The position numbers and the translations under genes were made by a program. A stretch of 64,000 bases of DNA from an uncultured Prevotella sp. (GTDB lineage: Bacteria > Bacteroidota > Bacteroidia > Bacteroidales > Bacteroidaceae). The number at the start of each line of letters is the position of its first letter. Positions within the stretch are counted from its first letter, which is position 1. The stretch covers positions 62,001 through 126,000 of the forward strand of contig CALBLK010000042.1 in NCBI GenBank assembly GCA_937895845.1, written 5' to 3'. The notes under the pieces were generated by a model. The model did not search any database. It was not told the DNA's origin and saw only the letters and a list, made by a program, of their open reading frames with translations. Below, piece by piece: positions 27,440-35,672 of this stretch.

Positions 27440-29620
27440 CTAAAAGGCCACCTTCCGGCTGCCTGAGCCGCGCTCGGTCTTCACGCTGAGCACGTAGACA
27501 CCGTGCAGGGCGCGGCTTCCTGCCGGCTCGACTTCCGTCCCGGCGGCGATGTTGCCGAGCAGCTGCCGGCTCACGGTGCGGCCGTCCAGCGTGCGGAGCG
27601 TCACCTCGGCGCGTGCCGTCGCTGCGGTGAACGCCAGCCGGAGCCGTCCGCCCGTGCCCAGCACCCAGCCGTCTCCGGGGTCGGCAACGCCGCGGATGCC
27701 CGATGCGGCCAGCTGTGCGCAAGCCTTGGCCCCGGCCCACACGTCAACCTTGCCGTAGCCGAAGCCCAGGGCCTCCGCCTGCCTGGCGTCGCCCGTGTGG
27801 CTGTCGAGGCGCGCCGTTGCGGCCAGCACCTCGCGCAGCTGCTCGGGCGAGAGGTCGGGGCAGGCTTGCAGCCATGTGGCTGCGGTGCCGGTGACAAAGG
27901 GCGCCGACATCGAGGTTCCCTGCATGTAGCCATACTGGTAGTTGCGGCTGTCGCCGGCAATGCTTGCTGCCACGAGGGTAGTGCCCGAGTTGTCGTTGGC
28001 CGACAGGGCCGATACAATCATGCAGCCGGGTGCGGCCACCTCGGGTTTCATGCGGCCGTCGGCTGTCGGGCCGTTACTCGAGTGGCTCCAGATGGCGCCC
28101 AGGGTCTCGCCGGTGGCTGTCGGTGTGGTCTCGCCGTACAGCGTGTAGTCGCTGCGCGTGGTGTAGGCCCCCACGGAGACGATGCGCCTGCCCGTGCCAC
28201 CCAGCTCGGCGATGGTGGTCTCGGTGGTGGGCTGTGCGAACCCCTCGACACCCTTGTCAGACAGTCCGAGAAAGGTGTTGTCGGCCCAGATGTCCACCTG
28301 CCCGGCCGTCTTCGGCACAATCTCGATGGCCAGCGCGTAGTTCTTCCGCAGCCCGCTCACCGCCGAGGCGATGCGCACGTGAGGCTTGCCGTTGAGCGGG
28401 CTCACCTCCGAGGCCGCCACGAGGCTGTCTGTCATGTAGCCGCTGAAGCGCACGGCCTGTGTGGGCTCGTCCGACGGGTAGACCGTTGCCGTGGCCTTGG
28501 CCACCTTGCTGAAGGTGTTGTAGGCCATGACCCTCACCTCGAACTCCATTCCCGGCGTGCCCCAAATGTCCAGCTCGCCGCCCCTGTTCGACACCGACGG
28601 CCCGCTGTAGTAGTTGATGAAGGTGCGCAGCGCGCTGTCTTCGGCCCCGGCAAACTGCCGTGCCAGGTGGAACTTGTCCGTGCGGTGGTTGCCGGCCGAG
28701 CCGACGATGAGGCGTCCCGGCCCCTGCATGGCGTCGGCCATGGTGTCAAACAGCGAGGTGCCGTCGTGCGGCCCTGTCTGCGTTCCGAGGCTCAGGTTCA
28801 CCACGCAGGGCTTTCCCACCGAGTCGGCATAGGCGAAGATGTAGGCCACAGCGTCGGCTATGGCCACGTTGTCGGCCGAGTTGGCGTCCATGCTCACCAG
28901 CACGATCTCGGCGTCCGGGGCCACGCCCTGGTAGCTGCCTCCGGCCAGCAGCCCCCCGCCGGCCGCGATGTTCGCCACGTGGGTGCCGTGGGAGTTGCCG
29001 GCGATGTCGCCCATGGCCCACTCCAGGTCAGCCTGTGCGCGCAGCTCGGCGCCGTAGCCGAAAGGCTGCGGCGCCTGGAAGCGTTCCGACGCCTTGGTGG
29101 TCTGCTCCCACACGCGGCTGATGCGCAGGCGGCCGCCGGCGTCGTAGAACGCCTTGTGCGTGTAGTCGAAGCCCTTGTCGACGACGCCCACCACCACGCC
29201 CTTGCCGGTGTAGGCCCGGTCCAGTCCGGCGCCGTTGCGGGTGTTGTCGGCGCCGGTCTCGGCGCGTGCCTTGTCAAGCTGCTGTGCCACGGCGCTTCCC
29301 GTCTGCACGTAGCGCACGCCGCGCACCCGTGCCACGGCTTCCAGCCTGTCCAGCGGTATGGTGGCGGTCACTGCCGAGGCTGTGCGCGCGCCGGTGGTGA
29401 CACCGAGCGCCTCCAGGGCCTGCCAGTCCATGGCGGCCGGGTCGAAGGCCACGAAGGCCCTCGCCGTCTGTCCGGCTGCGCCGAGGTGGCGCGCCGCGCC
29501 GGCTGTGGCGGCCCTGCCGTGCAGCAGGATGCGGCTGCCGGGCGACAGCGCCGCCGGCTGCTGCGCGTGGCTCAGCTGTGCCGCGGCGAGCAGGAAGAGT
29601 GAAAGAATCGCGTGTTTCAT
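27440..29620 (-). CDS. Secreted subtilisin-family (S8) serine protease with type IX sorting domain
   Basis: A 726-residue protease with signal peptide MKHAILSLFLLAAAQLSHAQ. The catalytic triad is readable: D148 (VGVVDKGFDYTH; DKG replaces the usual D[S/T]G), H211 (NSHGTHVAN) and S570 (GTSMSAP). An oxyanion asparagine is likely in SAGNH (about 310). Residues about 345-450 form an inserted beta domain common in Bacteroidota S8 enzymes. The C-terminal 80 residues end GVYVLSVKTERG...RKVAF, a type A sorting domain for the type IX secretion system, so it should be surface-attached or released. It follows the Omp28-like gene by 56 bp. Confidence 0.94.
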   Translation of the reverse strand: MKHAILSLFLLAAAQLSHAQQPAALSPGSRILLHGRAATAGAARHLGAAGQTARAFVAFDPAAMDWQALEALGVTTGARTASAVTATIPLDRLEAVARVRGVRYVQTGSAVAQQLDKARAETGADNTRNGAGLDRAYTGKGVVVGVVDKGFDYTHKAFYDAGGRLRISRVWEQTTKASERFQAPQPFGYGAELRAQADLEWAMGDIAGNSHGTHVANIAAGGGLLAGGSYQGVAPDAEIVLVSMDANSADNVAIADAVAYIFAYADSVGKPCVVNLSLGTQTGPHDGTSLFDTMADAMQGPGRLIVGSAGNHRTDKFHLARQFAGAEDSALRTFINYYSGPSVSNRGGELDIWGTPGMEFEVRVMAYNTFSKVAKATATVYPSDEPTQAVRFSGYMTDSLVAASEVSPLNGKPHVRIASAVSGLRKNYALAIEIVPKTAGQVDIWADNTFLGLSDKGVEGFAQPTTETTIAELGGTGRRIVSVGAYTTRSDYTLYGETTPTATGETLGAIWSHSSNGPTADGRMKPEVAAPGCMIVSALSANDNSGTTLVAASIAGDSRNYQYGYMQGTSMSAPFVTGTAATWLQACPDLSPEQLREVLAATARLDSHTGDARQAEALGFGYGKVDVWAGAKACAQLAASGIRGVADPGDGWVLGTGGRLRLAFTAATARAEVTLRTLDGRTVSRQLLGNIAAGTEVEPAGSRALHGVYVLSVKTERGSGSRKVAF

Positions 29621-29676
29621 CTGTCAGTAAGTGTTTGTTGTTGTCTGTCCTGTGTTCCGGGCTGTCTTTGTCCGGG

Positions 29677-31590
29677 CTATCTCACGGCGACCTTGCGGCT
29701 CACGGTGCGCCCGCCGGCCGTCAGGCGCACGATGTACACGCCGGCGGCGCCCACCTCGGCGCCGGTCTGGCGGCCCTGGAGGTCGAACACCTCCATGCGG
29801 TCCACATTGCCGCCGGCCACGATGCGCCGGCCTTCCACGCGCAGGCTTGCCGCCGGTGCTGCGTCACGCTCCACACCGCTGATGGCGGTGGCAAAGCCCG
29901 TCTGGGTGTGGCTCGCGCCGAAGTCTGCCACGGTGCAGTTGTACACCGGGTTGTTCAGGCAGCTGCTGTTGTCATAGGCTGCCACAAAGGCCACCACCTT
30001 CATCTGTCCCGGGTCCGACTGGGTGTAGGGACAGTCCGTGTCGCCATATTCCACGTTGTTCTTCGAGTAGTAGTCCGACTCGATGCTGTCGGGCAGGGTG
30101 TAGGTGGTCTCCCACGTGGTCACCTGCCCCGGCTTGAGGTCGGCCAGCAGGCCCCAGGCGTTGCCGGTCAGTGTGCCGCGGAACACGCTGTTGTGCACAT
30201 AGTTTGTTCCGCCGGCGCTCTGGCGTGCGCGGATGCTGTCCTGCGTGATGAACACGTTGAACAGTGTCTGTCCGGTGGGCATGTCGGTGTGGGGCAGGAT
30301 CTGCAGCTTCACCTTCAGCTGTCTGGAGTCCTTGTCGTAGGCGGTCTCGAGGTTGAGCGACACGTAGGGCTGCGTCTTCTCCTGCACGTAGGTCATGGTG
30401 GCCAGCACGTCGCCCGTCTTCAGTCCCGAGGCGCCGAATACCGGCACCGCGCCCACCAGCGGGTTCACCGTGCGGTTGACGGTGACGGCCGGCGCGTAGA
30501 TGCTGCCCGCCCCGTAGAACCACGAGTACTTGGTGTCGTCGTCCATGGTGAACTTGTCGGGATAGTAGCCGAAGTGGTGGCTCACCGAGGCCACCGGCAG
30601 CCCCCACTGCTCCAGGGCCTGGTGCAGCGTGGCGTGGCCGGCGGGGCAGTTGCTGCAGTCCTGTCCGGTGAAGTTCTCCACCAGCAGCATGCGTTCCATG
30701 CTCTCGGGGTAGAAGAAGGCGCTCGCCTCGCACTGGTTGTCCGACGTGTCGGCCTCCTTTCCGTCGCCGTTCACGCCCGTGGCGTTCACCGAGAGCGTCA
30801 GCTCCCGGTTGCCGGTGCGGCTCACGAAGGGCAGGGTGATGGTCTTGGCCTGTCCGGGCTGCAGCGCCAGGCCGGTGTAGCTGTACACCTCGCCCTCCTG
30901 TCCGCTGATGTTGTAGCCGAAGTCCATGCTGCTGACGGTCTCCGTCCCGGCGTTGAACACCTGCGTTTCCACCTCGTACTGGGTGCCGCTCTTGAAGTAG
31001 CCCGACAGGCTCAGCGGCTTGACGATGAGGTCGGTGTATGCCGGTGCGCCGTCAATGACCGCGCGCAGGTTGACGCCGCCCACGCCCAGGCCGTAGGTGT
31101 CCTCCCACGTGCCGTCGTTGTAAACGTAGCAGCAGCCTTCGAAGTCGGCGCTCATGTCGGCCGACAGCATCCGGTAGGTGCTGTTGATGGTGGCCGTGTA
31201 GCCCACGTACAGCTCCTCCTCGTTGCCGGTGATGGTATAGGGGCTGGTCAGTGTTGCCGTCTGCCACTTGTTGGCCTTGCGGATGCTCACCGAGTCGCTG
31301 GCCAGCGGGCTGTCCGTGAGCGATGCGCCCACAAACACGCGCAGCTTCTTGTTGGCGGCGTTGGCAGAGCCCGAGACAAACTCGACGGCGCTGATGGTGC
31401 AGCCCTTGAGCAGGGCCAGCTTCTCCTTGCCGATGCGGATGGCCATGCCCTGTGCCTTGCCGGTGCCCCGGCGGAAGATGTTGTCGCGGCCGCAGCTGCC
31501 GTCGGTATAGCCGAACGAGGCGGCCTGCGCCCCCTGTCCCGCCGTGGCGGCGAGTGCGAGCGCGAGTGTCAGTCGAATGATTTTTTTCAT
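29677..31590 (-). CDS. Omp28-like secreted protein with thioredoxin-fold domain and type IX sorting tail
   Basis: A 637-residue protein with signal peptide MKKIIRLTLALALAATAGQGAQA. Residues about 300-480 resemble the Omp28 family: LLVENFTGQDCSNCPAGH carries a CxxC in a thioredoxin-like setting and is followed by a HHFGYYPD segment. The N-terminal part is beta-rich with no family I can name; the middle has CARDB-like adhesion repeats. The C-terminus (MEVFDLQGRQ...AAGVYIVRL...VSRKVAVR) is a type IX sorting domain. Function is unknown; surface-associated binding or thiol chemistry is plausible. It probably forms a unit with the downstream S8 protease. Confidence 0.88.
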   Translation of the reverse strand: MKKIIRLTLALALAATAGQGAQAASFGYTDGSCGRDNIFRRGTGKAQGMAIRIGKEKLALLKGCTISAVEFVSGSANAANKKLRVFVGASLTDSPLASDSVSIRKANKWQTATLTSPYTITGNEEELYVGYTATINSTYRMLSADMSADFEGCCYVYNDGTWEDTYGLGVGGVNLRAVIDGAPAYTDLIVKPLSLSGYFKSGTQYEVETQVFNAGTETVSSMDFGYNISGQEGEVYSYTGLALQPGQAKTITLPFVSRTGNRELTLSVNATGVNGDGKEADTSDNQCEASAFFYPESMERMLLVENFTGQDCSNCPAGHATLHQALEQWGLPVASVSHHFGYYPDKFTMDDDTKYSWFYGAGSIYAPAVTVNRTVNPLVGAVPVFGASGLKTGDVLATMTYVQEKTQPYVSLNLETAYDKDSRQLKVKLQILPHTDMPTGQTLFNVFITQDSIRARQSAGGTNYVHNSVFRGTLTGNAWGLLADLKPGQVTTWETTYTLPDSIESDYYSKNNVEYGDTDCPYTQSDPGQMKVVAFVAAYDNSSCLNNPVYNCTVADFGASHTQTGFATAISGVERDAAPAASLRVEGRRIVAGGNVDRMEVFDLQGRQTGAEVGAAGVYIVRLTAGGRTVSRKVAVR

Positions 31591-31689
31591 TGTCGCAGTT
31601 GTTTTTTGTTGAAGGATGAGGAATGGAAAATGGAGAAGGGGCTGCGCCGCAGGGTGACAGGTCTTGGGTGGCGATTGGCGGGTGGCCGC

Positions 31690-32319
31690 CTACGGCGATG
31701 GCGGATGGCGGACGGCAGGGCTTTTCACCAGCCAGAAGATGCCCTCGGGCCCCATGTTGAACAGCAGGTCGAGCACGCTCAGGTTGGGGGTGAAGCCGTG
31801 CCTGCGGGCGAACACCTGGTAGTAGGGGCGCGCGTCAAAGTCGGGGTCGGGAGCCGGGTGCTTGGGGCTGATGGCCTCGCGGAAGTCGTCCATGCCCGGC
31901 GCCTTCTGGTAGCTTTCTGTCAGCCTCAGGGTGGGGCGGATGTCGAGCAGCGCGCACACCGTGCGGCAGATGTCGCGGTTGAAGTCGTAGAGCCACGTCC
32001 ACCTGCGCTCGAAGAAGGGCCGCAGGTCGTCGGCATAGTAGTCGAAGAAGGGAGACTCGCTGTATGCGCTCACCAGCGCGTGCCAGTGCAGCCGCCTCCA
32101 GTTGCCGTGGTCGCTGATGCGTGCGCGTCCGCCGCCGTCGCGCTCCACGGGCACGGTGAGCGTCTGTGTGCCCTGTGCCGTGGCAATGACGCAGCGGTTG
32201 CGGTAGGTCTGTTTCTGGTAGCTGTCGTGCTCCTCGAGCCACACCTCGTCATAGCGTGCCAGCTTCTGGTACCACTGCACGGGTCCGAAATAGGTTGATG
32301 AAAGTAGCGCGCTGTTCAT
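31690..32319 (-). CDS. WbqC-family protein
   Basis: A 209-residue WbqC-like protein beginning LLSSTYFGPVQWYQKL, with the conserved YRNRCVIATAQGTQTLTVPV strand (about residues 40-59) and GNWRRLHWHAL. The family is linked to polysaccharide or glycan biosynthesis loci but has no established reaction. In Bacteroidales it commonly follows signal peptidase genes, as here (60 bp after the lepB paralog). The last few residues (AVRHPPSP) are not conserved-looking. Confidence 0.92.
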   Translation of the reverse strand: MNSALLSSTYFGPVQWYQKLARYDEVWLEEHDSYQKQTYRNRCVIATAQGTQTLTVPVERDGGGRARISDHGNWRRLHWHALVSAYSESPFFDYYADDLRPFFERRWTWLYDFNRDICRTVCALLDIRPTLRLTESYQKAPGMDDFREAISPKHPAPDPDFDARPYYQVFARRHGFTPNLSVLDLLFNMGPEGIFWLVKSPAVRHPPSP

Positions 32320-32379
32320 TTTCCGCCGTGTTTTTGCCGTGTTGCCTGTGGCGTTGTGCTGTGTCTGCCTTGCGCCCTG

Positions 32380-32943
32380 TCAGCGCCCTATGGCGGCGAG
32401 CGTGCGCCCGCTGCGGTAGCCTGTGAGCGGCGGCTTGCTGTCGTCGTGGCTGAAGAGCACCAGGCATGCCCGTCCGATGATGCTGCTCTCGGGCACGAAT
32501 CCGAACTGCCGGCTGCCCATGTGTGCGCCTCCGGCCACGGCCTCCACCCAGTAGTAGTCCTCGTCGGCGCAGGTGGCCTTGCGCCCGGGCACCACCAGCA
32601 GGTCGCCGCCCGCGCGCACGGTGTCGCCCGGCAGAGCCGTGCAGCGGCACAGGAAGATGCCCGTGACCCCCTTCAGCGGGCTGTCCATGGCCACGATGTC
32701 GCCCTTGGCGATGGGCTGCCGGCCCAGCCGTCCGTAGCCGAACAGGCCGTCGCGGCTGCCGGTGCGCAGGCCGTAGCTCCAGCGGTTCACCACCACGCGG
32801 TCGCCCGGGAGCAGCTGCGGCTCGAGCGCGGTGCCGCCCACCACGCACAGCGTGGCCACCGTCGCCCGGAACAGCAGCATGCCGAGGGCGGCGGCTGCAA
32901 AGGCGGCGAGCCACCGCAGGGCGTCACTTAATGTCATCCACAA
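32380..32943 (-). CDS. Degenerate S26 signal peptidase paralog
   Basis: A 187-residue, single-helix member of the S26 fold. Aligned with the lepB next to it, the catalytic serine is replaced by A39 (TALEPQLLPGD against SSSLEKSLLTGD) and the general-base lysine by C99 (FLCRCTALPGD against YVKRCVGLPGQ). The late structural box (GSRQFGFVPESSIIG) remains. It is therefore probably not a Ser-Lys peptidase; a chaperone or regulatory role beside LepB is possible. The start codon is inside the end of lepB (20-bp overlap), so translation is coupled. Confidence 0.88.
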   Translation of the reverse strand: MWMTLSDALRWLAAFAAAALGMLLFRATVATLCVVGGTALEPQLLPGDRVVVNRWSYGLRTGSRDGLFGYGRLGRQPIAKGDIVAMDSPLKGVTGIFLCRCTALPGDTVRAGGDLLVVPGRKATCADEDYYWVEAVAGGAHMGSRQFGFVPESSIIGRACLVLFSHDDSKPPLTGYRSGRTLAAIGR

Positions 32944-34348
32944 ACTTGAAGAGCCTGTTCCACCGCACGCCCGAGAATCCGTGGCGGTCGGGGTCGCTCG
33001 ACCACCAGATGAAGATGGGCTTGCCCACGATGTGGTCCTCGGGCACGAAGCCCCAGTAGCGCGAGTCGGCCGAGTTGTGCCGGTTGTCGCCCATCATCCA
33101 GTAGTAGTCCATCTTGAACGTGTAGCGCGAGGCCGGCTTGCCGTTGATGTATATCCTGCCGCCCCTCACCCTGAGGTCGTTGCCCTCGTAGACACGTATG
33201 GGGCGGTCGTACACGGGCAGGTTGTCGAGCGTCAGCGCGATGCTCTCCCCCCTTTTCGGAATCCACACCGGGCCGTAGTTGTCGCGTGTCCAGTGGGTGT
33301 TGCCGTCGTGCGGGTAGATGCCGTCGCCCGAGGGGTCGGTGTTCAGCCGCACGTCTGCCACCAGGTCCTTGCGCGCCCTGAGCGCGGCCGCGGCCCGCCC
33401 GGTGAGCGGCATGAACCCGTTGTTGTGCAGGCTCACCAGGTCCTCCTCCGAGATGCCCAGCTCCTTGAGCAGGGCGTCGGGCAGCTGCTGGCGCAGTGTC
33501 ACGTAGTAGGTGTACTGCACGTTGTCCGGCTCCTTGTTGGCCTTGCCGTCAAGGTACACGATGCGGTCCTTGATCTGCAGCGTCTGGCCCGGCAGTCCCA
33601 CGCAGCGTTTCACGTAGTTCTCGCGGCGGTCGGTTGGCCGGCTGATGATGTCGCCGTACTCGCCGCTGTTCTCCGCGATGTAGCTGCGCCCCATCTGGTA
33701 GACGGCCGCATAGTAGTCGCGCCGCTTCAGGGCGCCGAGCGAGTCGGGGTTGGGGTGCCCCGGCCACAGCTGCTCGCCGATGGCGTAGCACATGATGTAG
33801 AAGTCCTGCGCCTGGTAGCGCGGGCTGGAGCAGAGCGTGTCGCCCGAGGGGTAGTTGAACACCACGATGTCGTTGAGCTGCACCCGGCCCAGCCCCTTCA
33901 CGCGGCGGTAGTCCCAGTGGGGCCACGCGATGTAGGAGTTGCAGTCGAGCACGGGCAGCGTGTGCTGGGTGAGCGGCATGGTGAGCGGCGTCTGCGGTAT
34001 GCGCGGGCCGTAGCTCACCTTGCTCACAAAGAGGTAGTCGCCCGTGAGGAGCGACTTCTCCAGCGAGCTCGATGGGATGACGTAGTTCTGGAAGAAGAAG
34101 AGGTTGATGAAGTAGACGGCCACCAGGGCGAACACGATGGCGTCGACCCACGACATGATGAAGCGCGTGGGCCCCTCGGCGTCCTTCCACCACTGCCACT
34201 TGATTTTCTTGGTGATGTAAACGTCAAAGATAAAGGGGGTCACGACGAGTCCCCACCAGCTCTTCACCCACAGGAGGAAGGCCAGGTAGAGCGTCATCGC
34301 CACGCCCATCTTGAGCCACTGCCGGCTCTTGCTTGTTGCTTTGTTCAT
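32924..34348 (-). CDS. lepB: Signal peptidase I
   Basis: LepB cleaves Sec signal peptides at the outer face of the cytoplasmic membrane. I start at ATG 34348 (MNKATSKSRQWLK; 474 residues); the frame is open upstream but runs antisense-like through dapB. There are two N-terminal membrane segments, catalytic S95 (IPSSSLEKSLLTGD), K247 (NYVKRCVGLPG), and the distal box GDNRHNSADSRYWGFVP. The protein is longer than the 320-residue E. coli enzyme because of a Bacteroidota-type insertion between Ser and Lys. It is 41 bp after dapB and overlaps the degenerate paralog. Confidence 0.96.
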   Translation of the reverse strand: MNKATSKSRQWLKMGVAMTLYLAFLLWVKSWWGLVVTPFIFDVYITKKIKWQWWKDAEGPTRFIMSWVDAIVFALVAVYFINLFFFQNYVIPSSSLEKSLLTGDYLFVSKVSYGPRIPQTPLTMPLTQHTLPVLDCNSYIAWPHWDYRRVKGLGRVQLNDIVVFNYPSGDTLCSSPRYQAQDFYIMCYAIGEQLWPGHPNPDSLGALKRRDYYAAVYQMGRSYIAENSGEYGDIISRPTDRRENYVKRCVGLPGQTLQIKDRIVYLDGKANKEPDNVQYTYYVTLRQQLPDALLKELGISEEDLVSLHNNGFMPLTGRAAAALRARKDLVADVRLNTDPSGDGIYPHDGNTHWTRDNYGPVWIPKRGESIALTLDNLPVYDRPIRVYEGNDLRVRGGRIYINGKPASRYTFKMDYYWMMGDNRHNSADSRYWGFVPEDHIVGKPIFIWWSSDPDRHGFSGVRWNRLFKFVDDIK

Positions 34349-34389
34349 AGTGCGTTTAATGTCGGTGAAGTTGGTTGTCGCGCCGCCGT

Positions 34390-35145
34390 TCAGAACTTGA
34401 ACATGTCGCTGATGGTGAGCAGTCCGCTGTGGCTGGCGGTGAACTCGGCGGCCAGCACGGCGCCCAGGGCGAACCCCTTGCGCGAGTGCGCGTCGTGGGT
34501 GATGGTGATGCTGTCGGCCTCTGAGTTGTAGGTCACGGTGTGGATGCCCGGCACCTCGCCCCGGCGCACGCTGTCGATGCGCAGCTCGCCGGCCGGCGTG
34601 TCCCCGGTTCCGCTGACGGCGCCGTCGGGCCCGGTCAGGGTGCCCGCCGCCCACCCCCGCTTGCGGTCGAGCCGCTCCACGATCTCCTCGGCCAGTGTGA
34701 TGGCCGTGCCGCTCGGGTGGTCGAGCTTGTGGACGTGGTGGGTCTCCTCTATCTGCACGTCATACTGCGGAAAGCCGTTCATGATGCCGGCCAGGTAGCG
34801 GTTCACGGCCGAGAAGATGGCCACGCCGATGCTGAAGTTGGAGGCCCAGAACAGGGTGTGCCCGCCCTCGCCGCACATCCGCCTCACGTCGTCGCCGTGC
34901 TCCTTCATCCAGCCGGTGGAGCCGCTCACCACCTTGACGTTCTTGGCAAACGCCTTCAGGTAGTTGCCGTAGGCCGCCTGGGGGTTGGTGAACTCGATGG
35001 CCACGTCGGCCGAGGCGAAGGCCTCGCTGTCAAAGTCCTCCTGGTTGTCTATGTCAATGACACTCACAATCTCGTGGCCGCGGCTGAGGGCTATCTGCTC
35101 GATCATCCTGCCCATCTTGCCGTAGCCGATTAAAGCTATTTTCAT
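34390..35145 (-). CDS. dapB: 4-hydroxy-tetrahydrodipicolinate reductase
   Basis: DapB reduces 4-hydroxy-tetrahydrodipicolinate with NAD(P)H in the diaminopimelate/lysine pathway, feeding peptidoglycan. The 251-residue protein has GYGKMGRMI at residues 7-15, SGSTGW near 76-81, and the catalytic His/Lys segment HHVHKLDHPSGTA (about 136-148). A TAACTTTG -7 element is on the minus strand at 35169-35176, without a well-spaced -33. The gene heads a minus-strand series continuing into lepB, its paralog, wbqC and the two secreted proteins. Confidence 0.97.
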   Translation of the reverse strand: MKIALIGYGKMGRMIEQIALSRGHEIVSVIDIDNQEDFDSEAFASADVAIEFTNPQAAYGNYLKAFAKNVKVVSGSTGWMKEHGDDVRRMCGEGGHTLFWASNFSIGVAIFSAVNRYLAGIMNGFPQYDVQIEETHHVHKLDHPSGTAITLAEEIVERLDRKRGWAAGTLTGPDGAVSGTGDTPAGELRIDSVRRGEVPGIHTVTYNSEADSITITHDAHSRKGFALGAVLAAEFTASHSGLLTISDMFKF

Positions 35146-35236
35146 AATGCTGATGTAATATTACGCCGCAAAGTTACTGATTTTTATGCAAATGCGTTAC
35201 TTTGGCACCCCTTTTTCGGCCTTTTTCAGGTTTTTT

Positions 35237-35270
35237 GGGCAGATGCAGGGCGCGCGCCCTGCATCTGCCC
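35237..35270. repeat. Perfect 34-bp palindrome upstream of dapB
   Basis: GGGCAGATGCAGGGCGC is followed directly by its exact reverse complement, with no loop. A T run precedes it on the plus strand, but none follows it on either strand, so it is not a canonical terminator. It lies in the 527-bp gap between the divergent dapB and LRR genes. Confidence 0.8.
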
Positions 35271-35293
35271 CGGCCCGCCCCCGTTTCCCGTCC

Positions 35294-35404
35294 GGCCCGT
35301 CCTGGCGCGCGAAACGCACCGTCCTGCCGCCTCATTTGGCCCGTCCTGGCGCGCGAAACGCACCGTTCTGCCGCCTCATCCGGCCCGTTCTGCAGCGCGA
35401 GACA
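35294..35404. repeat. 44-bp tandem repeat built of two about-22-bp half units
   Basis: Units 35294-35337 and 35338-35381 agree at 41 of 44 positions, and a third half unit runs from 35382 to about 35404. Each opens GGCCCGTCCTGGCGCGCGAA and contains a second CACCGTyCTGCCGC half. The consensus resembles the modules at 10.45 and 56.9 kb. Confidence 0.85.
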
Positions 35405-35567
35405 GGCCGAATGGCAGCCGGGGGGCCGCCTCGGCGCCCTTTCCCCCGGGTGCCGCAGCGGTTGCATCCTGTCGCAATGATGGGCAAACAATCTGTAAAT
35501 TATTCCTAATAATGCCAAAATTGAAAGCATTTGGTATAAAAAAGCGCGCTTTTTCACCCAATATCGC

Positions 35568-35575
35568 TAACTTTG
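35568..35575 (+). promoter_or_regulatory. -7 promoter element of the LRR gene
   Basis: TAACTTTG lies 97 bp before the LRR start codon. No TTTG is found at the expected distance upstream. Confidence 0.5.
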
Positions 35576-35616
35576 CAGCTGTCAACCAACAGATTGTAAC
35601 GGGCGGTGCGCGAAAG

Positions 35617-35660
35617 GGAACCCCGCGTGCCGGTCCGGGATAACGTGGGTTCCATTTTTT
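35617..35660 (+). promoter_or_regulatory. Terminator-like hairpin in the LRR mRNA leader
   Basis: GGAACCC (35617-35623) pairs with GGGTTCC (35647-35653), with further weaker pairing inside, and is followed by A and six T. It ends only 12 bp before the LRR start codon, downstream of the -7 element, so it could attenuate transcription. I recognise no known riboswitch. Confidence 0.45.
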
Positions 35661-35672
35661 AAGGAATAGTTT

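Noticed and set aside
35576..35672. LRR leader considered as a cobalamin-type riboswitch because of AGGGAA
   Set aside because: Other conserved riboswitch elements (B12 box, CCCGC-ACTGT) are missing and the region is too short.
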